The notes: a model not told the origin generated them from the letters alone. Positions 1 to 5,462 are shown, counted from the stretch's first letter. The stretch is DNA of 7,138 nt from an uncultured Porphyromonas sp. (GCA_946997275.1 CAMPUN010000050.1:1-7138); one strand, 5' to 3'. Made by a program: numbers and translations.

Positions 1-101
1 TAACCTTTAACGGGGACGGACGCCCATCCGCTAGACACTCCCGTGCGTTCCTACAACCGCTACTCGTCTAATCTCTCTTCTCGGGAGGAGTTTTCGAATG
101 G

Positions 102-131
102 CTCGGTGGAAAACGAAAATTCTCTACCGAG
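102..131. repeat. Left terminal hairpin of element copy 1
   Basis: Arm CTCGGTGGA (102-110) pairs with TCTACCGAG (123-131): nine pairs including one G-T wobble (108/125), with a 12-base loop. The equivalent hairpin of copy 2 (3712-3741) has the same arms and loop length. When the copies are aligned in the same orientation, the imperfect pair sits at the same stem position but with opposite bases. Confidence 0.75.
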
Positions 132-141
132 GGGCGAACTA

Positions 142-177
142 AAACTTCGGAAGAGTGAATCATTTCTTCCGAAGTTT
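142..177. repeat. Central 13-bp perfect inverted repeat of element copy 1
   Basis: AAACTTCGGAAGA (142-154) is perfectly complementary to TCTTCCGAAGTTT (165-177), with a 10-base spacer. It arises because the first repeat unit faces the other way from the second and third. A further degenerate core, TTCCAAA, is centred at 191, keeping the 21-bp spacing. Confidence 0.8.
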
Positions 178-208
178 CATTTGATTCTTCCAAAGAATTT
201 TTTCTCGC

Positions 209-238
209 CCACGTGGAGAATTTTTATTTTCCACGTGG
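209..238. repeat. Right terminal hairpin of element copy 1
   Basis: CCACGTGGA (209-217) pairs perfectly with TCCACGTGG (230-238). The stem continues inward through 218-220 and 227-229 (one G-T wobble) to a six-base loop at 221-226. Each arm contains the self-complementary octamer CCACGTGG. This is the strongest hairpin of the element and is the one nearest the 3' end of ribD. No clear T-run follows it on the minus strand, so a classical terminator for ribD is not shown. Confidence 0.75.
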
Positions 239-292
239 CTATCAGTTTTCTTTGAAGCAGAGTGCACAGTCTTGTGCGTCTTGAGGGACGAG

Positions 293-1309
293 TTAGACGT
301 GAGGGGCGGGGATGCCGTCGTGGAGCTCGACGGGGGCGTGCTCGACGTTGAGTTCGTCGTAGAGGTCTGCGTCGAGGAAGCGCTGCAGGACCTGTGCGCC
401 ACCCTCGACGAGGAGCGACTCGATGCCTTGACTATGCAGGAGCGTGAGCAGGTCGCGCACCTCGCCAGTCGTGGCGAGGCAGGAGACGTGAGGCGGGTAT
501 TGCCCGTCAGGTACCTGCGCCATGAGTGCAGGCGGGAGGAGTATGATCGTTGGTGCCGTCGCGTCTTGTAGCATACGGAGCTCCGGACGAGGCAGACGGC
601 TGTGACACCAGAGGAGACGGATCGGCTGACCGCCACTACCCGAGCGATTGGTCAGGAGCGGGTCATCCAGCTCTGCCGTGTGATGCCCCACCAAGATCGC
701 GTCGTGGAGCCCACGTAGACGATGCACTGAGCGCTGTCGGAGTGGCGAACTGAAGATGTAAGGCGCCTCGCTCGTGTCGTGACGCAGGCGATCGATGTAG
801 TGGTCGGCACTCTCGGCCCACTTGAGCGTGACGTAGGGGCGTCCTAAGGTCTGCGCCACGAGGAAGTGGCGGTTGAGCGCGATCGCCGCTTGCTCTAAGC
901 AACCGACCGAGACCTCGATGCCCGCTTCGCGAAGGCGTGCCACGCCTCGTCCGTCCACTTTGGCAAAGGGATCCAGCATTGCGATAACCACACGGGCGGG
1001 TCGCAACCCCGCAATGAGCTCCGCGCAGGGTGGTGTCTTGCCGTAGTGAGCGCAAGGCTCTAAGCTCACATACCAGGTCGCCTCGCCGATAAGGCCCCGC
1101 AGTTCCTCGGGGACGCTACGCCACGCCATCACTTCGGCATGGGGAGCACCGGCGTAATGGTGGTAACCTTCGCCAATAATCTTATCTTTGTAGACGATTA
1201 CCGAGCCGACCATCGGATTGGGACTGGTGCGCCCCTGCGCTAAGGCTGCGAGTTGCAGGCAGCGCTGCATATAGATCTCGTCTGGAGTGGTAGGTGCTGT
1301 ACGTTTCAT
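293..1309 (-). CDS. ribD: Bifunctional riboflavin biosynthesis protein RibD (deaminase/reductase)
   Basis: This 338-residue cytosolic enzyme should carry out two consecutive steps of riboflavin synthesis: deamination of the pyrimidine made from GTP, then NADPH-dependent reduction of its ribosyl side chain. The N-terminal deaminase domain (about 10-150) has the zinc-site signature: HAEV at 57-60 (His57 ligand, Glu59 proton shuttle) and EPCAHYGKTPPC at 84-95 (Cys86 and Cys95 ligands). The C-terminal reductase domain (about 157-338) starts RPYVTLKWAESAD and contains ILVGHHTAELDDPLLTNR (205-222) and the LLVEGGAQVL cofactor-site segment (299-308). The length is a little under the roughly 365 residues of the E. 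coli protein; the C-terminus ends compactly in DGIPAPHV without sign of truncation. The ATG at 1307-1309 gives a normal N-terminus. No other rib gene is nearby. It is divergent from prmC, with only 19 bp between the starts. Confidence 0.95.
   Translation of the reverse strand: MKRTAPTTPDEIYMQRCLQLAALAQGRTSPNPMVGSVIVYKDKIIGEGYHHYAGAPHAEVMAWRSVPEELRGLIGEATWYVSLEPCAHYGKTPPCAELIAGLRPARVVIAMLDPFAKVDGRGVARLREAGIEVSVGCLEQAAIALNRHFLVAQTLGRPYVTLKWAESADHYIDRLRHDTSEAPYIFSSPLRQRSVHRLRGLHDAILVGHHTAELDDPLLTNRSGSGGQPIRLLWCHSRLPRPELRMLQDATAPTIILLPPALMAQVPDGQYPPHVSCLATTGEVRDLLTLLHSQGIESLLVEGGAQVLQRFLDADLYDELNVEHAPVELHDGIPAPHV
1183..1190 (+). promoter_or_regulatory. Possible -7 box for the prmC cluster inside ribD
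   Basis: TATCTTTG matches the Bacteroidota -7 consensus TAnnTTTG and reads toward prmC, 138 bp before its start. The 19-bp gap between ribD and prmC leaves little room for promoters, so one inside ribD is plausible. Against it: no convincing -33 TTTG-type box lies about 20 bp upstream. The bases also encode the YKDK stretch of a conserved RibD segment, and a six-base consensus is expected by chance in a window of this size (another copy lies inside surE at 6278-6285). Confidence 0.25.
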
Positions 1310-1328
1310 CAGGATAAAGGTCGCTACA

Positions 1329-2237
1329 ATGAGTGAGGCTATGATAGTTGCTGGTATGATGCTGAGTGATGCGGCTCTTGCGATAGCGGAGGCGCTGCCC
1401 GCTTACTATGCCGAGACGCGGGAGCGTCAGGCTATGAGCGAAATGCTCCTACAGCATATCACCAAGCTTAACCAGACAAACTATCTGCTTGACCGCAAAG
1501 TTAGACAATTGTCCGACACGGAAGCCACTTGGCTCTGCCAAGCCCTCGAGCGACTAGCGCACGATGAGCCGATACAGTACATCTTGGGGGTGGCACCCTT
1601 CGGCCCTTTCGACCTGGCTGTCGGTAGGGGAGTGCTCATACCACGCCCCGAGACGGCCGAGCTATGCGAGCTGATCCTTGCTCGTCACCCCGCCACGGCG
1701 GCTCCCCAGCGGCTCCTCGACGTGGGGTGTGGCTCTGCCTGCATCCCTATCTATATAGGTAGCGAGCGCCCTCAGTGGAGCCTCTATGCGATGGATCAGT
1801 CGAAGCCGGCGCTAGGCTATGCAGAGCAAAATGTTCGTCAGACAGGTGTCGCCGTTCAGCTCTTTCGTGGCGACCTCTTCGCCTGGTGTCAGGGGAAAGG
1901 CATCCCCGTCAAGCTCCCCCCGATAACCCTTTTGGTGAGCAACCCACCCTATATCCCCGAATGCGACCAAGCGACGATGCGCCCCAATGTTCTCGTGGGC
2001 GAGCCTCGTGAGGCGCTCTTCGTACCAGACGCCGATCCGCTCCGTTACTACCGTGCGCTCGTGGCGCTCGTGCCACAGATCCGCTCGCCCCATGCCCCAC
2101 TCACGCTCTACTGCGAGACGCATCACCAGCTGGCGCACGAGGTGGCTGCGCTATGCGAGCAGGCGGGAGCCATTTCGTCAGAAGTGCTCAAAGACTTGAC
2201 GGGCCGAGAGCGATTTGTACAAGCCACCTTTCAGTAA
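1329..2237 (+). CDS. prmC: Peptide chain release factor N5-glutamine methyltransferase PrmC
   Basis: This 302-residue SAM-dependent methyltransferase should modify the Gln of the GGQ motif in release factors RF1 and RF2, which tunes translation termination. The N-terminal helical domain (about 1-90) ends in EPIQYILG (80-87), a PrmC hallmark. The Rossmann domain contains VLIPRPETAEL (102-112), SAM motif I DVGCGSACI (131-139) and the catalytic NPPYIP (205-210) that holds the target glutamine. Motif I has Ala137 where GSGCI is usual, a mild deviation. I chose ATG 1329 because an earlier in-frame start at 1287 would lie inside ribD; 1341, 1356 and 1359 are also possible, and the Met-rich start makes this uncertain. 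AAAGG at 1316-1320 is the only hint of a ribosome site. It heads a cluster with recX (12-bp gap) and comF. Confidence 0.93.
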   Translation: MSEAMIVAGMMLSDAALAIAEALPAYYAETRERQAMSEMLLQHITKLNQTNYLLDRKVRQLSDTEATWLCQALERLAHDEPIQYILGVAPFGPFDLAVGRGVLIPRPETAELCELILARHPATAAPQRLLDVGCGSACIPIYIGSERPQWSLYAMDQSKPALGYAEQNVRQTGVAVQLFRGDLFAWCQGKGIPVKLPPITLLVSNPPYIPECDQATMRPNVLVGEPREALFVPDADPLRYYRALVALVPQIRSPHAPLTLYCETHHQLAHEVAALCEQAGAISSEVLKDLTGRERFVQATFQ

Positions 2238-2249
2238 AAACGAAACCCT

Positions 2250-2747
2250 ATGGACACCGATATACTCAACAAAGCCAAGTACTACTGCGCACGTGCCGAG
2301 CGCTCGCCACGCAATTTGCGCCTTTTCCTAATGCGTCGGGAGGTACCTTCGGATGAGATCGACGAGTACCTCGCCCTGCTCCAGGAGGGTCGCTACTATG
2401 ACCCGCAGCGCTACGCCGAGAGCTACGCCCGCACACGCTATCGAGACATGAGCCAGGGACCCCACAAGATACGTCAGGCACTACGTATGCAGGAGGTGCC
2501 GACGGAGATCATTGAGGCGGTGCTGCCGGAGATCCTTGAGGCGGAGGAGCCGAACTATTCCCTCGCGGAGCTTCTCGAGAGCAAGCTACGTCGCACATCA
2601 GCACGAACGCCTCGCGCGCTCTTTGACAAGATGATGCGCTACGGCGTGGGGCGTGGTTACCACCAGAGCGAAGTGTACGAGGCGCTGCAAGAGGTGCTCC
2701 AGAAAATGCGGGAGGAGGAAGAGGATAGCGCGTCGGAGGAAGAGTAA
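2250..2747 (+). CDS. recX: Regulatory protein RecX
   Basis: RecX proteins bind RecA filaments and modulate recombination and the SOS response in the cytoplasm. This 165-residue protein has the family pattern of three-helix repeats. The opening YYCARAERSPRNLRLFLMRREV (residues 11-32) matches the conserved start in which a cluster of basic residues follows a Ser. The central GRYYDPQRYAESYARTRYRD region (47-66) and SQGPHKIRQALRMQEVP (68-84) match the classic tyrosine/Asp-rich and G-x-x-x-I-x-x-x-L segments. The C-terminus (about 154-165) is a short tail of Glu, Asp and Ser, a poorly conserved extension. It starts 12 bp after prmC behind an A-rich leader (TAAAAACGAAACCC) and no Shine-Dalgarno sequence, as is common in Bacteroidota, and is probably co-transcribed with prmC. 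There is no recA in the window. Confidence 0.88.
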   Translation: MDTDILNKAKYYCARAERSPRNLRLFLMRREVPSDEIDEYLALLQEGRYYDPQRYAESYARTRYRDMSQGPHKIRQALRMQEVPTEIIEAVLPEILEAEEPNYSLAELLESKLRRTSARTPRALFDKMMRYGVGRGYHQSEVYEALQEVLQKMREEEEDSASEEE

Positions 2748-2770
2748 AGCGCAAAAGCCCCCATACTCTT

Positions 2771-3523
2771 ATGAGCCACAAACCGACGAAAAGCCCCTCC
2801 GCAGGACGCATCGCTCCGCCACCGCCACGAGGTTGGCGGGCAACGGCTCGTGAGTCGCTCCTACAGCTCCTCTACCCGCGCTGGTGTCCCGTCTGTCACA
2901 CGCTACTCCCGCCGAATGCTCCGCCCCTCTGCCTCACCTGTCAAGGCGCACTGGGACGCTATCACGAGCATACGGTCGGTGCGCTGGACCGCTTGCGTGG
3001 AGCCCACCCGATGCCTCGTAGGATACTGGCTCCCTATCTCTACGCTCGTGACGATGTGATGGCGCTCGTCGTCCACGACATCAAGTATCACGGCAATAAG
3101 CCACTCGCGAGGTATATGGGTCGTCTCATGGGGACGCTCCTACCGCTCGAGCAGGAGCAGATAGACTACATCATCCCCCTGCCGCTGACACCGGCCCGTG
3201 AGCTAGAGCGAGGATACAATCAGGCGATGCTCCTTGCCGAGGGCATCTCTTCCGTTACGGGCATCCCCTATCTGGCTCACGCTTTGCGACGTACACGCTT
3301 TCAGGGTAGTCAGACGCACCGTGACCGCACGCACCGTCTGGAGTCGATGCTCGGGAGCTTCACACTAGGTAGCGAAGCGATCCCCCCAGATAGCCACATC
3401 CTACTCCTAGACGATGTGCTCACGACTGGCGCGACCCTCACGGCTGCGCTCAATGCTCTGGCGGACATCCCCCTAGCGCAGGTCTCCGTCGGCGTCCTAG
3501 CGGTCGGCACGCCCACGGCTTAG
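2771..3523 (+). CDS. comF: ComF family protein (phosphoribosyltransferase-fold)
   Basis: ComF/GntX proteins have a zinc-finger head on a type I phosphoribosyltransferase domain; in naturally competent bacteria ComF helps take up transforming DNA, but the biochemical substrate is unknown. This 250-residue protein has CPVC (39-42) and CLTC (54-57) as the four-Cys zinc site. VHDIKYHGNKPLA (101-113) follows, then ELERGYNQA (144-152, the family's R-G-x-N-Q motif), and LLLDDVLTTGATL (211-223) is the PRPP-binding loop. The first 28 residues are Pro/Arg/Ser-rich and extend beyond the usual start near RESLLQLLYPRWCPVC; I see no ATG or GTG in frame closer to it, so ATG 2771 is kept. It is 23 bp after recX and ends the cluster; element copy 2 begins 57 bp downstream. 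ComF alone does not show that the organism is competent. Confidence 0.9.
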   Translation: MSHKPTKSPSAGRIAPPPPRGWRATARESLLQLLYPRWCPVCHTLLPPNAPPLCLTCQGALGRYHEHTVGALDRLRGAHPMPRRILAPYLYARDDVMALVVHDIKYHGNKPLARYMGRLMGTLLPLEQEQIDYIIPLPLTPARELERGYNQAMLLAEGISSVTGIPYLAHALRRTRFQGSQTHRDRTHRLESMLGSFTLGSEAIPPDSHILLLDDVLTTGATLTAALNALADIPLAQVSVGVLAVGTPTA

Positions 3524-3580
3524 GGGCTAAAGGCATCGGAGCTATCTGAATGATCGGACTTCTCCCCTCTAGCTTCTGAC

Positions 3581-3636
3581 GCCTCGGTGGAAAATCCGAA
3601 AGCTCCAGGGAGCAAATGAAAATCCTCCACGGAGGC
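3581..3636. repeat. Compound hairpin at the comF side of element copy 2
   Basis: The outer arms 3581-3591 and 3626-3636 pair at ten of eleven positions (mismatch 3586/3631). Inside is a second small stem, GCTC (3602-3605) with GAGC (3610-3613). The inner stem belongs to the extra sequence that copy 1 lacks, so it looks like a later insertion into the loop. Confidence 0.65.
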
Positions 3637-3644
3637 CCGAAATA

Positions 3645-3700
3645 AAAGTTCGGAAGAATGAAATGAAACTTCGGAAGAATGAAATCAAAGTTCGGAAGAG
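3645..3700 (+). repeat. 21-bp tandem repeat, about 2.7 units, in element copy 2
   Basis: Units start at 3645, 3666 and 3687. The first two are full 21-mers sharing TTCGGAAGAATGAAAT and differing only by G/C swaps (GTTCGG against CTTCGG, and the last base); the third ends after 14 bases at TTCGGAAGAG. Each unit holds the near-palindrome TTCGGAA, centred at 3652, 3673 and 3694. A 21-bp period is about two helical turns, so the cores would lie on one face of the DNA. Confidence 0.85.
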
Positions 3701-3711
3701 TTTTTTCGTTG

Positions 3712-3741
3712 CTCGGTGGAGGATTTTCATTTTCTACCGAG
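3712..3741. repeat. Terminal hairpin at the glyS side of element copy 2
   Basis: CTCGGTGGA (3712-3720) pairs with TCTACCGAG (3733-3741): nine pairs with one G-T wobble (3718/3735) and a 12-base loop. The arms are identical to those of the hairpin at 102-131, while the loops are closer to each other's reverse complement, which helps set the opposite orientation of the two copies. Confidence 0.75.
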
Positions 3742-3793
3742 GCATTTCTGATTTCCTCGGAGGTGTGACTAGCTCTTAGCGATTGACAGTTAG

Positions 3794-3824
3794 CTAGTGA
3801 CACTAGTGCTCCTAGTGCCACTAG
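3794..3824. promoter_or_regulatory. Two tandem 13-bp palindromes, possible operator
   Basis: CTAGTGACACTAG (3794-3806) and CTAGTGCCACTAG (3812-3824) are perfect dyads around a central base, with centres 18 bp apart. They lie about 45-75 bp upstream of the glyS -7 box, where an operator or activator site could be. A different pairing is also possible: ACTAGCT (3768-3774) with AGCTAGT (3792-3798). The sequence fact is firm; the regulatory role is only inferred, and the surrounding DNA is generally CTAG-rich, so low-complexity drift is an alternative. Confidence 0.4.
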
Positions 3825-3837
3825 AGGAACCCCTCTA
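3822..3837. repeat. Small hairpin upstream of the glyS promoter
   Basis: TAGAGG (3822-3827) and CCTCTA (3832-3837) are perfect inverse complements around a four-base loop. It overlaps the end of the second CTAG palindrome. No T-run follows immediately, so it is a weak terminator candidate at best. Confidence 0.35.
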
Positions 3838-3870
3838 ATCTCTAGCTTCTAGTCTCTAACCTCTTTTTCG

Positions 3871-3878
3871 TATCTTTG
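3871..3878 (+). promoter_or_regulatory. Bacteroidota-type promoter -7 box for glyS
   Basis: TATCTTTG fits the phylum's TAnnTTTG box and sits in the common context TTTTTCG-TATCTTTG-TA. The -33 box is not clear: the DNA about 20 bp upstream is CT-rich without TTTG. Transcription would begin near 3883-3885, leaving a leader of about 25 bases before ATG 3909. The leader includes AGGA at 3893-3896. This promoter probably drives glyS and the lipoprotein gene, perhaps also surE and lpxB. Confidence 0.7.
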
Positions 3879-3908
3879 TAAGCATAATACTTAGGACAAG
3901 AAATCATT

Positions 3909-5462
3909 ATGGCATCACAAGAAGATCTCTTTAAGAAGATTGTATCCCACTGCAAGGAGTACGGATTTGTCTTCCCTTCATCTGATATCTACGACGGGCT
4001 GAGCGCCGTCTATGACTACGGTCAGAACGGTGTAGAGCTCAAAAACAATATCAAGCGCTACTGGTGGGAGGCGATGACTCGCCTACACCCTAACGTGGTC
4101 GGCATCGATTCGTCGATCTTTATGCACCCTGAGATATGGCGTGCTTCGGGTCATATAGATGCTTTCAACGATCCACTCATTGATAACAAAGACTCTAAAA
4201 AGCGTTACCGCGCGGATGTCCTCATCGAGGATCAGATCGCTAAGATCGAGGGTAAGGCGGAGAAGGAGATAGAGAAGGCGCGCAAGCGCTTTGGCGACTC
4301 CTTTGACGAGTCGCTCTACCGCACGACCAATCCTCGTGTCATGGGTTACCTAGAGCAGGCTGAGGCACTGCGCCAGCGGATGGCTAAGGCGCTCAATGAC
4401 AACGACCTCACGGAGCTGCGCCAGATTATCGTCGACGAAAAGATCGTCTGCCCCATCAGTGGCACGACGAACTGGACGGAGGTGCGTCAGTTTAATCTGA
4501 TGTTTGCTACGGAGATGGGTTCGACAGCTGAGGGTGCCTCGACGATCTACCTGCGCCCCGAGACGGCTCAGGGGATCTTCGTCAACTACCTCAATGTGCA
4601 GAAGACGGGACGCATGAAGCTGCCCTTCGGTATTGCGCAGATCGGTAAAGCCTTTCGCAATGAGATCGTGGCACGCCAGTTTATCTTCCGTATGCGTGAG
4701 TTTGAGCAGATGGAGATGCAGTACTTCGTTCAGCCAGGCACTGAGCTAGAGTGGTTTGAGTACTGGAAGAAGCTGCGCCTGCACTGGCACTACGCTCTAG
4801 GCTTCCCGCAGAGCGACTACCGCTACCACGATCATGAGAAGTTGGCCCACTATGCCAATGCTGCGACCGATATTGAGTATCTCATGCCCTTTGGCTATAA
4901 AGAGGTAGAGGGGATCCATAGTCGTACGGACTTTGACCTATCGCGCCACGAGGAGTTCTCGGGCAAGAAGCTTCGCTACTACGATCCCGAGACGAAGGAG
5001 TCCTATATCCCATACGTCGTGGAGACCAGTATCGGAGTGGATCGTATGTTCCTCTCGGTGCTCTGTGGCTCTTACAAGGAGGAGCAGACGGAGAGTGGCG
5101 AGACCCGCGTGGTCCTCTCGCTACCGCCTGCACTAGCACCGGTCAAGCTGGCTGTCCTACCGCTCGTTCGCAAGGATGGGCTGGACGAGAAGGCGCATGA
5201 GGTGGTACGTCTCCTGCACCTGGACTTCACCTGCCAGTATGATGAGAAGGATAGCATCGGCAAGCGCTACCGTCGTCAGGACGCTATCGGCACGCCTTAC
5301 TGTATCACCGTGGACCACCAGACGCTCGACGACAACACGGTCACCCTGCGCGATCGCGACACGATGCAGCAGGAGCGTATCGCTATCTCCGAGCTACACG
5401 ACCTCATCGCCCAGCGCACCAGTATCAACACGCTACTTAAGAAGATCGAAGATGAAATATAA
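3909..5462 (+). CDS. glyS: Glycine--tRNA ligase (single-chain, homodimer type)
   Basis: This enzyme charges tRNA-Gly with glycine in the cytoplasm. The 517-residue product is the alpha2 class II form found in archaea, eukaryotes and some bacteria, not the alpha2-beta2 form of E. coli. The catalytic core includes WWEAMTRLHPNVVGIDSSIF (52-71), CPISGTTNWTEVRQFNLMF (181-199), YLRPETAQGIFVNYLN (214-229) and motif 2 GKAFRNEI (246-253) followed by FRMREFEQMEMQYFV (260-274). Motif 3 falls around VETSIGVDRMFLS (371-383). Residues 106-165 form a charged helical insertion. The C-terminal anticodon-binding domain runs from about 410 (APVKLAVLPLV) to the end. ATG 3909 follows the promoter at a fitting distance and gives the expected N-terminus. 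Its last codons overlap the start of the next gene, so the two are likely translationally coupled. Confidence 0.96.
   Translation: MASQEDLFKKIVSHCKEYGFVFPSSDIYDGLSAVYDYGQNGVELKNNIKRYWWEAMTRLHPNVVGIDSSIFMHPEIWRASGHIDAFNDPLIDNKDSKKRYRADVLIEDQIAKIEGKAEKEIEKARKRFGDSFDESLYRTTNPRVMGYLEQAEALRQRMAKALNDNDLTELRQIIVDEKIVCPISGTTNWTEVRQFNLMFATEMGSTAEGASTIYLRPETAQGIFVNYLNVQKTGRMKLPFGIAQIGKAFRNEIVARQFIFRMREFEQMEMQYFVQPGTELEWFEYWKKLRLHWHYALGFPQSDYRYHDHEKLAHYANAATDIEYLMPFGYKEVEGIHSRTDFDLSRHEEFSGKKLRYYDPETKESYIPYVVETSIGVDRMFLSVLCGSYKEEQTESGETRVVLSLPPALAPVKLAVLPLVRKDGLDEKAHEVVRLLHLDFTCQYDEKDSIGKRYRRQDAIGTPYCITVDHQTLDDNTVTLRDRDTMQQERIAISELHDLIAQRTSINTLLKKIEDEI

Larger units (their letters stand above)
101..239 (+). 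repeat. Structured intergenic repeat element, copy 1 (REPIN/MITE-like)
   Basis: The two ends form an imperfect 24-bp terminal inverted repeat (101-124 against 216-239, 19 of 24 positions matching by eye). Each end is also one arm of a local hairpin (102-131 and 209-238). Between them, three TTC-S-RAA cores are centred at 149, 170 and 191, exactly 21 bp apart. The distance from each hairpin to the nearest core centre is 18 bp on both sides, so the whole element is a quasi-palindrome with its dyad at 170. It aligns with the minus strand of 3581-3743. AGTTTTC occurs just outside both ends (89-95 and 244-250) and might be a target duplication, though it is offset from the repeat ends by 4-5 bp. 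Mobility is inferred from architecture; a bidirectional terminator is an alternative role. Confidence 0.7.
1..292. other. Non-coding region downstream of ribD
   Basis: No convincing gene lies here. Bases 1-100 show nothing firm: a TAA at 1-3 could be the end of a gene left of the window, but one codon cannot show that. A CT-rich stretch at 64-81 contains CTAATCTCT, which recurs at 3835-3843 ahead of glyS. From 101 to 239 the DNA is AT-rich and made of hairpins and short spaced repeats (described separately). Bases 240-292 are a short tail up to the ribD stop codon. An open frame crosses the repeat on the plus strand, but it has no family resemblance and is explained by the repeat. Confidence 0.7.
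3581..3743 (-). repeat. Structured intergenic repeat element, copy 2 (REPIN/MITE-like, inverted relative to copy 1)
   Basis: The ends are GCCTCGGTGGAAAAT (3581-3595) and ATTTTCTACCGAGGC (3729-3743), inverse complements at 14 of 15 bases. Each end is part of its own hairpin: 3581-3636 and 3712-3741. Between them lie three copies of a 21-bp unit. Read on the minus strand, the element aligns with copy 1 over nearly its full length, apart from about 19 extra bases inside the 3581-3636 hairpin. The direct repeat TTCTGA lies one base outside the left end (3574-3579) and two bases outside the right end (3746-3751), a possible target duplication. It sits after the comF end and upstream of the glyS promoter, so it could also separate the two transcription units. 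Confidence 0.7.
3524..3908. other. Non-coding region between comF and glyS
   Basis: This 385-bp stretch carries no gene I can support. In order it holds a short tail after comF, structured element copy 2 (3581-3743), a CTAG-rich zone with two back-to-back palindromes (3794-3824), a small hairpin (3822-3837), a CT-rich run and the glyS promoter (-7 box at 3871). CTCTAGCTTCT occurs at both 3567-3577 and 3840-3850, so the same 11 bases bracket most of the region. No obvious GC stem followed by a T-run was seen right after comF. Confidence 0.8.

Noticed and set aside
7..30. Short CGGA/TCCG inverted repeat near the left edge as a terminator
   Set aside because: The stem is only four base pairs and no T-run follows.
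272..571. Plus-strand open frame of 99 codons over the 3' half of ribD
   Set aside because: It is antisense to the well-supported RibD reductase domain, shows no recognisable domain, and is rich in Glu, Val and Arg as expected from reading this coding DNA backwards.
3645..3700. CRISPR array
   Set aside because: The 21-bp units are directly adjacent with no unique spacers, there are fewer than three copies, and no cas gene is nearby.
3450..3821. Minus-strand open frame of 123 codons between comF and glyS
   Set aside because: It overlaps the comF 3' end and runs through element copy 2; its resemblance to the frame at 43-255 is explained by the shared repeat.
3764..3908. T-box or other riboswitch controlling glyS
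   Set aside because: The palindromes lie upstream of the likely transcription start near 3884, leaving a leader of only about 25 bases; T-boxes are also characteristic of other phyla.
5176..5451. N-terminal extension of the FKBP lipoprotein into glyS
   Set aside because: The upstream frame is Ser/Arg/Thr-rich shadow sequence of glyS, and starting at 5452 gives a proper lipoprotein signal peptide.
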